This document shows positions 8,774 to 17,052 of a DNA stretch of 64,000 nt, piece after piece. The stretch spans positions 33,531 through 97,530 of the forward strand of contig JBDKRG010000015.1 in assembly GCA_039683515.1 (NCBI GenBank), in the 5' to 3' direction. The first letter of the stretch is position 1. Every line of letters starts with the position of its first letter. The DNA comes from JAJFUE01 sp039683515. Lineage in GTDB: Bacteria; Sumerlaeota; Sumerlaeia; MVZB01. Made by a program: the position numbers and the translations under genes. Under the pieces are notes generated by a model. That model was not told the DNA's origin and did not search any database. It saw nothing but the letters and a program-made list of their open reading frames with translations.

Positions 8774-10248
8774 AACCGCTCCGGTTCACCGCCGCCGTCT
8801 GCCTGATCCTCCTCGCGGGCTGCAAGCTGGGCCCGAACTACCAGCGCCCGGCCGCCGATGCCGGCGCGCAGTTCCGCGGTGCGACGGCCGAGACCGCCTC
8901 GATCGGCGACCTGCCGTGGTGGGAAGTGTTCGGCGACCCGCAGCTGCAGGGGTACATCCGGACGGCGCTCGAGAACAACAAGGACCTGAAGATCGCCGTG
9001 GCGCGCGTGGCCGAGGCGCGCGCCGCCGCGCGCATCGCGCAGTCCGAATTCTTCCCGCAGGTGAACGGCTACGGGACCGGCGCGCGGACGCGGCTCAGCG
9101 AGCGGACGAACAAGGGCATCGGATCGATCTCGGGGACGTTCGAGACGCCGATCGGCCCCGGCACGTTCGTCACCAACGAAGCCAAGGCCGACAAATACAT
9201 GAACCTCTACCAGGCCGGCGTCGACCTGTCGTACGAAGCCGACCTGTGGGGGCGGATCCGCCGCGGCAGCGAGGCGGCGCGGGCCGAACTACTGGCCACC
9301 GAGGACGCCCGCCGCACGATCACGTCGGCGCTGGTGGCGGACGTGGCGCGCAATTACTTCGAGCTGCGCGAGCTCGACCTCGAGCTCGACATCGCCAGGC
9401 GCACGCTCCAGACCCGCACGGAATCGGAGCGGCTGATCAAGCTGCGGCTCGACCATGGCCGCGCCAACGGGCTCGACTACGAGCGGGCGGCGGGCGAGAC
9501 CGCGGCGACGGCGGCCACCATGGCGCAAATCGAATACTCGATCGCGCGGACCGAGAACGCGCTCGGCATCCTGCTCGGCAAGAACCCCGGCGACCTCGGG
9601 CGCGGCAAGGCCCTGGTCGAGCAGCCCGTCATGCCCTCCGTCCCGGCGGGCCTGCCGGCCTCGCTCATCGAGCGCCGGCCGGACGTGCTGGCGGCCGAGG
9701 CGCGGCTCATCGCGGCCAACGCGCGCATCGGCGAAGCCAAGGCGCTGTTCTTCCCGCGCATCAGCCTGACGGGCCTCGCCGGCTTCGAGAGCGACGCGCT
9801 CAACGACTGGTTCACGCACGACGCCCACACGTGGTCGGTGGCCGGCAACCTCGCGCAGCCGATCTTCCAGGGCGGGCGCATTTACTTCAATTACAAGGCG
9901 GTCAAGGCGCGGCGCGAACAGGCGCTGCAAGCCTATCTCGGCGCGATCCAGACGGCGCTGGCCGACGTGGCCGACGCCCTGGCCGCGCGCAAATACTCGT
10001 TCCAGGAACGCGAGCAGCGCCAGAGGCAGGTCGCGGCGCTTGTCCATGCCTCGGAGCTGGCCAGCATGCGCTACGAAGGGGGGCGCTCGGACTACCTCGA
10101 CGTCCTCGACGCCGAGCGCGAACAGTTCAGCGCCGAGTTGCAGCTGGCCCAGGCCCGGCTCGCCGAGCTGGTCAGCGTCGTGCAGCTCTACAAGGCCCTC
10201 GGCGGCGGCTGGCAGGAGAACGAGCCGGCGGACGAGAAAGGGACCTAA
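8770..10248 (+). CDS. Outer-membrane efflux lipoprotein (OprM/NodT family)
   Basis: This 492-residue protein is the exit duct of the tripartite pump. The signal peptide ends in LLAGC, a lipobox, and is followed by KLGPNYQRP, the NodT/OprM-family signature. Two OEP repeats form the rest, each with the usual long helices; SLIERRPDVLAAEARLIAAN and the FFPRISLTG motif lie in the second. The start overlaps the permease stop by four bases. The gene ends in ACC-rich short repeats and is convergent with the gene ending at 10373. Confidence 0.95.
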   Translation: MKPLRFTAAVCLILLAGCKLGPNYQRPAADAGAQFRGATAETASIGDLPWWEVFGDPQLQGYIRTALENNKDLKIAVARVAEARAAARIAQSEFFPQVNGYGTGARTRLSERTNKGIGSISGTFETPIGPGTFVTNEAKADKYMNLYQAGVDLSYEADLWGRIRRGSEAARAELLATEDARRTITSALVADVARNYFELRELDLELDIARRTLQTRTESERLIKLRLDHGRANGLDYERAAGETAATAATMAQIEYSIARTENALGILLGKNPGDLGRGKALVEQPVMPSVPAGLPASLIERRPDVLAAEARLIAANARIGEAKALFFPRISLTGLAGFESDALNDWFTHDAHTWSVAGNLAQPIFQGGRIYFNYKAVKARREQALQAYLGAIQTALADVADALAARKYSFQEREQRQRQVAALVHASELASMRYEGGRSDYLDVLDAEREQFSAELQLAQARLAELVSVVQLYKALGGGWQENEPADEKGT

Positions 10249-10285
10249 AGGACCCAAGGGACCCAAGGGAAAAGCGAAGCAACCC

Positions 10286-10326
10286 AAATGATGCGTGAAT
10301 GGCCGGCGCCCTCGCCGGCGATTCCT
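10286..10326. repeat. GCCGGCG hairpin repeat, copy 1
   Basis: AAATGATGCGTGAATGGCCGGCG overlaps the palindrome GCCGGCG-CCCT-CGCCGGC and is followed by GATTCCT. The first part matches 18301-18323 with two differences, and the second part (CGCCCTCGCCGGCGATTCCT) recurs at 18390-18409. It lies between convergent genes and has no T-tract. Confidence 0.6.
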
Positions 10327-10343
10327 ATGGCGGGATTCACGAT

Positions 10344-10370
10344 CGCCAATCAGGAGATTGGCGTTCCCGG
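10344..10370. repeat. GGCGTTCCC palindromic element, half copy
   Basis: A perfect eight-base stem, CGCCAATC and GATTGGCG, has a four-base AGGA loop and is followed by TTCCCGGG. It matches one arm of the larger element at 52571-52627, where the same stem-then-GTTCCCGGG order occurs. It sits three bases beyond the stop of the minus-strand gene and could act as a structured 3' end, but no U-tract is present. Confidence 0.5.
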
Positions 10371-10372
10371 GA

Positions 10373-10729
10373 TTATTCGGCCAGCCACTTGCGGGCTTCC
10401 GCGATTTCGATCGGGGCGTAAAATTTCACCTGCGTCCTGCGGAAGCCGGCGCCGGTGAACATGAGGAGCTGGTCTTCCCACTTCGGGTCGGCGACGATCG
10501 CGAGCTTTTCGATGCGGTCGCCGTACCTGGCGACAAAGCGCAGATCCCCCCAGCGATCGCCCTTCTGCCAGCCCTCGAACTCCTCGGCCAGGACCAGGAC
10601 GTTCACCTTCGCGTCGGGGGCGAGTTTCGCGGCCTCGCCCCACTGGATCGCGTCCAGCTCGTCCTTGCGCAGCATCCCCGAAAGCCGCACGACCTTGACG
10701 GCTCCCTCGTCGGCGATTGTCGCTCCCAT
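10373..10729 (-). CDS. SpoIIAA-like (STAS-related) protein
   Basis: A 118-residue soluble protein of the SpoIIAA-like family, seen from the pattern of an N-terminal strand pair (VKVVRLSGML), a central LAEEFEGWQKGDRWGDLRF segment, and the C-terminal IEKLAIVADPKWEDQ and KFYAPIEIAEARKWL motifs. It lacks the conserved phosphorylatable serine region of true anti-sigma antagonists. Members of this family are widespread small proteins of unclear role. Its start is 11 bases from the stop of the upstream minus-strand gene, so it is the last gene of the 14.3-10.4 kb operon. A second member lies at 21377-21754. Confidence 0.8.
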   Translation of the reverse strand: MGATIADEGAVKVVRLSGMLRKDELDAIQWGEAAKLAPDAKVNVLVLAEEFEGWQKGDRWGDLRFVARYGDRIEKLAIVADPKWEDQLLMFTGAGFRRTQVKFYAPIEIAEARKWLAE

Positions 10730-10740
10730 GTCACGGCTCC

Positions 10741-11514
10741 TTATTTCATTTGCGCCAGCAGGTCGACCAGCGCCTTGTCGAAATCGTCGATGCGGATGAG
10801 CCCGAGGCGCGGGTATTCGAGGTCGAGAATGACGTAAACCGAAAACGCGATGGCAAACGTGAAGCCGAGGAGGTGGATCCAGTGGCGTTCCTTCACGCGC
10901 GCCAGGTCGTAGCCGACCAGCAGCGAGGAGACCAGCGCCAGACCCAGCAACATCCCGAACACCACCGGGGGCGGGTGGGTCTTGGCGGCCATCACCTGCG
11001 TGTTCAGGATGTCAAACATCGCGTTGAGCGCCGGCAGGAGCAGCATCGGCGCGGCGGTGGTACCGCTCCGCTGCGATCCGGCCAGGGCTATCGCCCACAT
11101 TTCGCCCTGGATCGCCGCGAGCTTGGCCAGTTCCGCGTTGACAACGTTTATGTCGGGCAATTTCTCGTATATGCCAAGCCGAGTCTGCACGTATCGCCGG
11201 AATAGGGCGCGCATCGCCGGCTGATCCTGGGGCGGCAGCAGATCGACGCGCAGGTAAGCCGTGCCGATGTCGTTGGCTTCCTCGATGACCAGATGCCGCC
11301 GCCAGTCGAACCGGGTGAGCGCCCCGGAGAAACTGAACGCGATCACCAGCCCCATCAGCGCGAAGACGGCTCCTTCCATCACGCCGATGCCGCCCATGCC
11401 GTTGCCCTCCGCGGCCTTGCGCCGCATGCCGAGCCACTTGCCCGCGCGCAGCGCGATCAACATCCCCCCAAACAGCCCAACTGCCAAAATGGCGGTAAAA
11501 GTAAAATGGCTCAT
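10741..11514 (-). CDS. DUF4239-like (bestrophin-like) integral membrane protein
   Basis: A 257-residue protein with an N-terminal membrane helix (FTFTAILAVGLFGGMLIAL), a second after it (GAVFALMGLVIAFSFSGAL), and a C-terminal pair (VFGMLLGLALVSSLLVGYDL and IHLLGFTFAIAFSVYVIL). The arrangement and the EEANDIGTAYLRVDLLP stretch resemble DUF4239 proteins, which keep a similar E-A-N motif after the second helix. The ATG at 11514 follows GGGAGG; longer upstream frames run through the hairpin spacer and are rejected. A stable hairpin (11533-11581) separates it from the preceding gene. The function is not known. Confidence 0.75.
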   Translation of the reverse strand: MSHFTFTAILAVGLFGGMLIALRAGKWLGMRRKAAEGNGMGGIGVMEGAVFALMGLVIAFSFSGALTRFDWRRHLVIEEANDIGTAYLRVDLLPPQDQPAMRALFRRYVQTRLGIYEKLPDINVVNAELAKLAAIQGEMWAIALAGSQRSGTTAAPMLLLPALNAMFDILNTQVMAAKTHPPPVVFGMLLGLALVSSLLVGYDLARVKERHWIHLLGFTFAIAFSVYVILDLEYPRLGLIRIDDFDKALVDLLAQMK

Positions 11515-11532
11515 CGTCAGCCTCCCGGATCC

Positions 11533-11587
11533 GCCGCCCTCCCGGCCGGCACTCCCCTGCCCCGCCGGTCCGGAGGGCGGCGTTCCC
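11533..11587. repeat. GGGAACGCC palindromic element, copy in an operon spacer
   Basis: A perfect ten-base stem (GCCGCCCTCC at 11533-11542 and GGAGGGCGGC at 11572-11581) encloses further CCGGC/GCCGG pairing, and is followed by GTTCCC. On the minus strand it starts GGGAACGCC, like the element at 52571-52627. It lies just upstream of the ribosome site of the DUF4239-like gene, so it could reduce read-through or protect the mRNA. Confidence 0.55.
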
Positions 11588-11606
11588 ATGCATTCCGCAA
11601 TCCCGC

Positions 11607-13394
11607 TCAGTTGGCCGGCGCGGTCGCTTTCGACTCGCCCATGATCGGCGGCAGCTCGCGCTTGCCGGTCGTGTCGACCTTCGTCGGCGCGCCCGGCATT
11701 TCCGGGGCCGGCAGGCGCACCATCAACCACGTCTGGGTCGTGGTGCCGAAGTGGATCGACACCGGGGTCACGTCCTCGGTCAGGTTGAAGAGGCCGGTCT
11801 CGACGACCATGCTCTTGTTGGCGCCGATGCGCCACGCGGCGCGCTGGCTCTGCTTGTCGACGCTTCCCGCGACCGGCTTGCTCTCGCCGGTCATGACGTT
11901 CTGGAATCCGCCCGAGATCAAGCCGTCGCGGTTGACCGAGAGCTGGAAGAACATCGTGGCGTCGCCCTTGTCCTGCTGCGTGAGGGCCCAGACGCCGAGC
12001 GGCATCCACTCCTGGGCCGCCGTGGCGGACGTCTCCGGATCCGGCGGGGCGGGCGGCGGCGGCTGATCGACTTCGGAAAGGGCGACGGCCTGGAACGTAT
12101 AATCAGTGGCCGACACCGGCGGCTGGCCGTTCTGGTAGACCTGGTCGCCCTCGTTGATGACCGTCACGCCGTAGTCGTAGTAGACCGGCTGCTGGGGCTG
12201 GCTGACGATCGAGGAAACCGTGGTCCAGGCGGTCGGCTGCCACCACCACCACGGGTTCTGAGGATACTGATAGGCCGGCGGGTAATAAGCGGCGCCCCAG
12301 CCGCATGCGCCCCACCAGTAATCGTCAAAGAGATCGTCGCGGTAATCGCGGACGTCGTCCCACAGGTCGTCGGCGCGGTCCCAGCGGTAGTCCCACATGT
12401 CCTGGCGGTAATCCTGCCAGTCCTCGCGGTTGTCGACGCGCCAGTCCTGCCAGTTGTCGGCACGGTTGGAGAACCAGTCCTGGCGGTTGTCGTATCGATT
12501 CTGGACGTTGTTCCAGCGCTGGTCCTGGTTCTGCCGGAAATCGTTCAGGTTCTGCTGGCGCCGGCCCGACCAGTCGTTCCAGTAGTTCTGCCGGTTGTCG
12601 ACGGCCTGGTTCCAGTTCTGGTTGCGGTTCTGGCTCCAATTATTCCAGTTGGGACGCTGGTCGGGGCGTTGATATTGGACACCGCCGCCACGCGCGCCCG
12701 GGCGATTGGCCACGTCGCGGATCCCGCCGGCCGCGGCGATGCCGGCGCCCGCGCCCGCGGCGACGCCGAGGAAGTTGCCGACGTCCTGCCGTCTTTGAGC
12801 GGGCTGCTGGGCAACACCCGCTCCGCCGGCGCCGGGACGGGTTCCGACGCCGGGCCGTTCGCCGATCCCGCCGGGCCGGGTCGACGGCAGCTTGGAAACG
12901 CCCGCTCCGCCGGCGCCGGGCCGGGTCTGGGCGATCTGGCCGCGGTTGCCCGAAGGCAGTTGCGACACGCCCGCGCCACCGGCGCCGGGACGCGTGCCCA
13001 CGCCCGAGCGATTCAGCGACGATCCGCCGCCGCCGGCCGAAGGCAAACGCCCGCCGGTTGACGGACGGACGGCCGAACTGGGAGGACGATACGTAGACCC
13101 ACCCGAAGGCCGGTAGCTGCCGCCGCCGGAGGGGCGGCTGGTGGAAGGCCTGTAACTGCTTGCGCCCGAGGGGCGGTAACTGCTTGCGCCGGAGGGACGG
13201 CTGCTGCTGTAGGAGCGGCTGCCACCGCCGGAGGGGCGGCTGTAGCTGCCGGCCCGGGAAGCGCCGCCGCCGCTTCTTCCACCGCCGCCGGCGCGCCCGC
13301 CGCCACGCGCGGCGGCAAGGGTCTCAGCGAAAACGAACGCGACAACAAGACAGACGGAGAAGACTCGTTTTATGGCTTGCGATTGAACGCGCAT
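11607..13394 (-). CDS. Secreted protocadherin-like low-complexity protein with an Asn/Trp-to-Asp gradient
   Basis: A 595-residue exported protein. The start at 13394 has GGAGG eight bases upstream and yields a signal peptide ending near residue 29 (TLAAA). Residues about 30-135 are Gly/Ser/Arg/Tyr-rich with repeated YRPSG units; about 130-200 has three RPGAGGAGV repeats; about 248-360 is a Trp-punctuated tract that shifts from Asn/Gln-rich to Asp-rich; 360-410 is Trp/Tyr/Pro-rich. The C-terminal 135 residues (from EWMPLGVWALTQQ) look like a folded domain. Proteins of this layout are often annotated as mu-protocadherin-like cell-surface proteins, but no cadherin domain is visible. It begins 14 bases after the DUF4440-like gene and is probably co-expressed with it. 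Confidence 0.8.
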   Translation of the reverse strand: MRVQSQAIKRVFSVCLVVAFVFAETLAAARGGGRAGGGGRSGGGASRAGSYSRPSGGGSRSYSSSRPSGASSYRPSGASSYRPSTSRPSGGGSYRPSGGSTYRPPSSAVRPSTGGRLPSAGGGGSSLNRSGVGTRPGAGGAGVSQLPSGNRGQIAQTRPGAGGAGVSKLPSTRPGGIGERPGVGTRPGAGGAGVAQQPAQRRQDVGNFLGVAAGAGAGIAAAGGIRDVANRPGARGGGVQYQRPDQRPNWNNWSQNRNQNWNQAVDNRQNYWNDWSGRRQQNLNDFRQNQDQRWNNVQNRYDNRQDWFSNRADNWQDWRVDNREDWQDYRQDMWDYRWDRADDLWDDVRDYRDDLFDDYWWGACGWGAAYYPPAYQYPQNPWWWWQPTAWTTVSSIVSQPQQPVYYDYGVTVINEGDQVYQNGQPPVSATDYTFQAVALSEVDQPPPPAPPDPETSATAAQEWMPLGVWALTQQDKGDATMFFQLSVNRDGLISGGFQNVMTGESKPVAGSVDKQSQRAAWRIGANKSMVVETGLFNLTEDVTPVSIHFGTTTQTWLMVRLPAPEMPGAPTKVDTTGKRELPPIMGESKATAPAN

Positions 13395-13408
13395 GATGGT
13401 GCCTCCGA

Positions 13409-14305
13409 TCACTTGGAAGTCCGGACGATTTCGATGCGCGGCAGGCTCGGCTGGGGATCGCCGTCGAGCGTGCGGTTGGTCAATTCCCACGTGCACCGGT
13501 CATCGCCGAGGCGTTGCATCAGGCTGACGGAGGAGATGGTGGCCCCGTCGGGGATGAAGCCGGTCTGGCGGATTTCCCATTGGTCGCCGCTGCGGGTCCA
13601 CGTCCCTTCCTGGAAGCCGCCGTCGGTGTCGAACATCCACGAGCGGATCTTCTTCTGGGCGGGGTCCCAGCCGATGACCTGCCAGCCCTGCAGCGTGACA
13701 TCGTCGTCGATGGACACCTTGAAATTGCGCGTGAGGAAATTGTTTCCGGCCGCCCAGGCGACCTTGGTTTCGATCTCCGCGTCGCCGTCCTTTTCCTTCC
13801 AGTCGCCGACCATCCAGGCCAGGTCCGAGAGCATCTGGCCGGGGGGCGGGTTGGGAACGGGGGTGTCGACGAGTTGCCTGATGCGCCACTTGCCGTCCTC
13901 GAGGACGTGGATCGCGGTGTAGGCCGAGGTGGTCTGGTCGCCGCCGGTGGAGGTCGTGACGGTCTGGCCGCGCTCGACGGCGACGTCGGGGGTGAGACTC
14001 CGCACCGACTGGATGTCGATTTCCAACTTCGCGCCCGGGTTGAGAGCGAAGTTTTTCTTGAGGAGCGCGACGATGGCGTCGCGCCCGACGGTGGTGACGC
14101 CGTCCTCGTCGGTGTATTCCACGTCCTCGGCGAACATCTGGCCGAGCGCCTTGGCGTCGGCCTTGTTGAACGCCTTGGCGTAGTCGTCGGCGTTCCGGTA
14201 GACCGCCGCGGCGGGGCCGGAGGGGGTCGTGGCGGTGGTCTCCTGGGCCCGGGCCGGCAGGCACAGCGCCCCGATCATCAGCATTCCAATCAGCGTCTTC
14301 ACCAT
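13409..14305 (-). CDS. Exported DUF4440/SnoaL-like (NTF2-fold) protein with a C-terminal beta domain
   Basis: A 298-residue protein with a signal peptide ending at PARAQ. Residues about 35-155 form an SgcJ/EcaC-type NTF2 fold: ADDYAKAFNKADAKALGQMF, then DEDGVTTVGRDAIVALLKK, then HVLEDGKWRIRQLVDTP at its end. Residues about 165-298 (DLAWMVGDWKEKDGDAEIE ... GTWTRSGDQWEIRQTG) resemble a lipocalin-like DUF1579-type barrel. This two-domain form occurs in many environmental bacteria without an assigned reaction. AAGGAGA precedes the ATG. It is the first gene of a minus-strand operon with the low-complexity secreted protein, the DUF4239-like membrane protein and a SpoIIAA-like protein. Confidence 0.85.
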   Translation of the reverse strand: MVKTLIGMLMIGALCLPARAQETTATTPSGPAAAVYRNADDYAKAFNKADAKALGQMFAEDVEYTDEDGVTTVGRDAIVALLKKNFALNPGAKLEIDIQSVRSLTPDVAVERGQTVTTSTGGDQTTSAYTAIHVLEDGKWRIRQLVDTPVPNPPPGQMLSDLAWMVGDWKEKDGDAEIETKVAWAAGNNFLTRNFKVSIDDDVTLQGWQVIGWDPAQKKIRSWMFDTDGGFQEGTWTRSGDQWEIRQTGFIPDGATISSVSLMQRLGDDRCTWELTNRTLDGDPQPSLPRIEIVRTSK

Positions 14306-14748
14306 GGTCGCGTCTCCTTATGGGACATGAGGTTTGGTTGCGTGCAATGATTGATGGAAACATTTTGAAGACAGATTCATGCCAAATCCCGGCGGCCCGC
14401 AGCGGGAAGTTACAATGCTGGGATGTGTTCAGTTGGGCCATCAAACGGGCGATCGTCACCGAAGCGGGGAGTCGTCATTGCGTCCCCGGGACGGATTGGC
14501 GTCTCCCGGGCGCCCCAACCCCGCAACCGGCACGAAAATCCCGGCACGGAAACGCCACGACGCGGCGGGGCCAGGACCGGATGCGACGGCCACGGCAGGT
14601 CGCTATGCCGATTGCGGTTAAAGGTTGCGCGGGGCAGACGTGCCGGTCCGCGGCATCCCCGCGCGCGTTGCGCCCCCCGGCATGCTCGCCATCTGGCATG
14701 GTTTTATCTATTCCCGCCTTATTCCCATACCGATACAGGAGCCCGGCG
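14306..14748. other. Divergent intergenic region with a dispersed near-palindrome
   Basis: This 443-base gap between divergent genes has open frames but none with a ribosome site, so I call no gene. It contains GCGTCCCC-GGGACG at 14480-14493, a relative of 3446-3460. Promoters for both flanking genes must lie here, but I cannot assign hexamers with confidence. Confidence 0.5.
14480..14493. repeat. GCGTCCCSGGGACGC near-palindrome, copy 2
   Basis: GCGTCCC, one C, then GGGACG. The flanks (ATT before, GATTGGCGTC after) echo those of the other copies when these are oriented the same way. Confidence 0.5.
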
Positions 14749-15552
14749 ATGAGCGACAAAGGCAATGGCCCGGAGAAGATGAAAACCAAGGATTACGAGA
14801 AGGAGCTGCGCAAGCTGCAGGCCGAGCTTTGCAAGCTGCAGGAGTGGGTCAGGCACGAGGGGCTGCGCGTCGTGATCGTGTTCGAGGGGCGCGACGGCGC
14901 GGGCAAGGGCGGCACGATCCGCGCCATCACCGAGCGCGTCAGCCCGCGCGTCTTCCGGGTGGTCGCGCTGCCCGCCCCGTCCGACCGCGAAAAGAGCCAG
15001 CTCTACATCCAGCGCTACCTGCAGCACTTCCCGGCGGCCGGGGAGATCGTGATCTTCGACCGCAGCTGGTACAACCGCGCCGGCGTCGAATACGTCATGG
15101 GGTTTTGCACCAAGGAACAGCACCGCCGGTTCCTCGAGCTCTGCCCGGTGGTCGAAAAATTCATGATCGAGGGCGGGATCAAGCTGATCAAGTACTGGCT
15201 CGAGGTCGGCAACAAGGAGCAGGAGCGGCGGTTCGAGGCGCGCATCGAGGACCCGCTGCGCCAGTGGAAGCTCAGCCCGATGGACCTGCCGTCGCGCGAG
15301 AAATGGTACGAGTATTCGCGGGCGCGCGACAAGATGCTCAAGGCGACCGACACCGAACACGCGCCGTGGCACATCCTGCGCTCGGACGACAAAAAGCGGG
15401 CGCGGCTCAACTGCATCGCGCACCTGCTCGGCCTGATCCCCTACAAGGAAATCCCGCGCGAGACGATCAAGCTGCCGGCGCGGTCGACCGAGGGCAAATA
15501 CGACGATCAGGCGACGCTCGAGGGGCGCCACTTCGTCCCGGAAATCTATTGA
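14749..15552 (+). CDS. ppk2: Polyphosphate kinase 2 (PPK2 family)
   Basis: A 267-residue cytosolic kinase that transfers phosphate between polyphosphate and nucleotides. Walker A is FEGRDGAGKGGTI (about residues 44-56) and Walker B is IVIFDRSWYNRAGVE; the lid region contains RRFEARIEDPLRQWKLSPMD. The family signatures and size fit single-domain (class I-type) PPK2. The ATG at 14749 follows AGGAG at eight bases; longer upstream frames are discarded because they run through repeats and give a non-homologous N terminus. The direction of the reaction (GDP/ADP phosphorylation or polyphosphate synthesis) cannot be told from the motifs. It stands alone on the plus strand between two minus-strand operons. 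Confidence 0.95.
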   Translation: MSDKGNGPEKMKTKDYEKELRKLQAELCKLQEWVRHEGLRVVIVFEGRDGAGKGGTIRAITERVSPRVFRVVALPAPSDREKSQLYIQRYLQHFPAAGEIVIFDRSWYNRAGVEYVMGFCTKEQHRRFLELCPVVEKFMIEGGIKLIKYWLEVGNKEQERRFEARIEDPLRQWKLSPMDLPSREKWYEYSRARDKMLKATDTEHAPWHILRSDDKKRARLNCIAHLLGLIPYKEIPRETIKLPARSTEGKYDDQATLEGRHFVPEIY

Positions 15553-15622
15553 GGCTCTGAACAGGACCCGATCATGACGGTTCGATGACGATGCACGACG
15601 GACGTGGAAAATATCGATTTGC

Positions 15623-15656
15623 GATTTTCGATTACGATTACGAGCACGAGCACGAG
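15623..15656. repeat. GATTACG/GAGCACG microsatellite, copy 4
   Basis: TTTTCGATTACGATTACG is followed by GAGCACGAGCACGAG. Its layout matches the copy at 5553-5597. It lies in the convergent gap between ppk2 and the repeat protein. Confidence 0.75.
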
Positions 15657-15753
15657 AGGCTTCGGTTGGCAAGCTGAGGACGAGGGCTTCCAACATCTTT
15701 TCGTACCGGCACGTGCACGAAACGATCATTTTCAAGCGCACTCATCCCGCGCC

Positions 15754-15787
15754 TCAGGCGGAATGCTCAATATTGCATTCCGCCTGA
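15754..15787. terminator. Strong 13-bp hairpin between convergent genes
   Basis: TCAGGCGGAATGC (15754-15766) and GCATTCCGCCTGA (15775-15787) form a perfect 13-base stem with an eight-base AT-rich loop. It lies between the 3' ends of ppk2 and the minus-strand gene ending at 15816, so it may stop transcription from both sides. There is no clear U-tract, and it could equally be a dispersed palindromic repeat. Confidence 0.5.
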
Positions 15788-15815
15788 AGGCGGGGCTACG
15801 AACGCCGGCGTCGCG

Positions 15816-17030
15816 TCATTCCGGGTTTGCCACGACGAGGTAGCTGACCATGCCGTTGACGAACGAGCGGCGGTAATAGGTTCCTTCCACGATGTAGTAC
15901 GTCACGCCGTCAATGACCCGCACGGCCGCTCCGGCCGGCTCCACATACACCGTCGCGCCGATCGGCGGGGCGATCACGGCATAATTCCACGCGCCGTTGA
16001 CATACGAGGGGCGGTAATAACGGCCTCCAAACGTGTAATACGAAGCCCCCGCCACGGTCACCGCGGCCGCGCCCGTCGGCAACGCCGGCACAACCGCCCC
16101 GATCCGCGGGACCGCGGGAACTGCGGGAACGGCGCCGACACGCGGGACGGTTCCGACCGGAGCCACCGCGCCCACAGCGCCAACCCTGCCGACGGCGCCC
16201 TGACTGAACGCGGTTCCGGTAATCGAGCCGGACCCGGAACTGGTGATCGACTCGCCGCCGGGACCGGTGATCTCGCGGTTGTATTTGACCGTGCCGTCGT
16301 CGACCGTGGCGCGGCCCGAGGAGCTGATCGACTCGCCGCCGGGGCCGGTGATCTCGCGGTTGTATTTCACCTTGCCGTCCTCGACCGTGGCTTTGCCCGA
16401 AGTTTCGATCGATTCGCCGCCCGGGCCGGTGATCTCGCGGTTGTACTTGACCTTGCCGTCCTCGACCGTGGCTTTGCCCGAAGTGCTGATCGATTCGCCG
16501 CCTGGGCCGGTGATCTCGCGGTTGTAGCTGGCCTTGCCATTGTCGACCGTGGCCCGGCCTTCGGAGCTGATCGACTCGCCGTGGGGGCCGGTAATCTCGC
16601 GGTTGTAACTGGCCTTGCCATTGTCGACGCTGGCGCGGCCCTTGTCGGTGTAAGTGCCGCCGGCGGGGCCTGTCGCCTGCCGGTTGTAGCTGGGCTGCGC
16701 GCCGGAAGCGCGGTTGGCCTGGCGCACCGAGCCGTATTGCTCGTTGTTGAACGATTTTTGCTGCGGCGCCGCAGGCCGCGACGGGTAGGACGACCGGGAA
16801 GCGCCCGAATAGGACCTCGACTGGGCGCTCGACTGCCTGACCGACCCGTAGGAGCCGGCATTGGCCCTCGAGCCGCCGTAGCTGGACCGCGATGCGCTTG
16901 AAGCGGGCCTTGCCTGATAGGAACCTCGTGAAGCCGATCCGCTTCCGCGCTGGGCCGCGTGGCCGCTCAGCACGCCCGCGAGGGCGAACGCAACGGTCAT
17001 GAATGCTATCAAACACCTTTTGGATTTCAT
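15816..17030 (-). CDS. Secreted protein with 27-residue tandem repeats
   Basis: A 404-residue protein with a signal peptide ending near GHAAQ. Residues about 27-115 are Ser/Tyr/Arg/Gln-rich. Then come five full and one partial copy of a 27-residue repeat of the form YNREITGPGGES-I-x-S-x-G-x-A-T-V-x-D-G-x-V-K, followed by a Val/Gly/Ala/Pro-rich tract and a C-terminal domain with two related segments (FGGRYYRPSYVNGAWNYAVI and VEGTYYRRSFVNGMVSYLVV). A repeat of this kind suggests an elongated beta structure with exposed Asn/Asp and Lys/Glu. It follows the DUF2092 gene by 22 bases. The function is unknown; a structural or surface-coat role is inferred only from composition and export. Confidence 0.8.
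   Translation of the reverse strand: MKSKRCLIAFMTVAFALAGVLSGHAAQRGSGSASRGSYQARPASSASRSSYGGSRANAGSYGSVRQSSAQSRSYSGASRSSYPSRPAAPQQKSFNNEQYGSVRQANRASGAQPSYNRQATGPAGGTYTDKGRASVDNGKASYNREITGPHGESISSEGRATVDNGKASYNREITGPGGESISTSGKATVEDGKVKYNREITGPGGESIETSGKATVEDGKVKYNREITGPGGESISSSGRATVDDGTVKYNREITGPGGESITSSGSGSITGTAFSQGAVGRVGAVGAVAPVGTVPRVGAVPAVPAVPRIGAVVPALPTGAAAVTVAGASYYTFGGRYYRPSYVNGAWNYAVIAPPIGATVYVEPAGAAVRVIDGVTYYIVEGTYYRRSFVNGMVSYLVVANPE
16224..16688. repeat. 81-bp in-frame tandem repeat (5.7 copies)
   Basis: Five full 81-base units (16284-16688) plus about 60 bases of a sixth encode the 27-residue repeats of the secreted protein. Conserved blocks are GAATCGATC/GACTCGCC, GGGCCGGTGATCTCGCGGTTGTA and CTCGACCGTGGC on the plus strand. 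The central units are closest to each other, as expected from recent unequal crossing-over. Spacing and coding potential rule out a CRISPR array. Confidence 0.9.
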
Positions 17031-17052
17031 GTCGGTCCATCCTTTCCGCCTG

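Noticed and set aside
11515..12009. N-terminal extension of the DUF4239-like gene into the upstream gene
   Set aside because: The extension overlaps the conserved C-terminal domain of the upstream protein in another frame; the ATG at 11514 has a GGGAGG site.
14320..14748. N-terminal extension of ppk2 from an upstream start
   Set aside because: The extension runs through a dispersed near-palindrome, lacks homology to PPK2, and the ATG at 14749 has a proper ribosome site.
16224..16688. Regular direct repeats that could be mistaken for CRISPR
   Set aside because: The units are 81 bases, contiguous without spacers, in frame, and translate to a 27-residue protein repeat.
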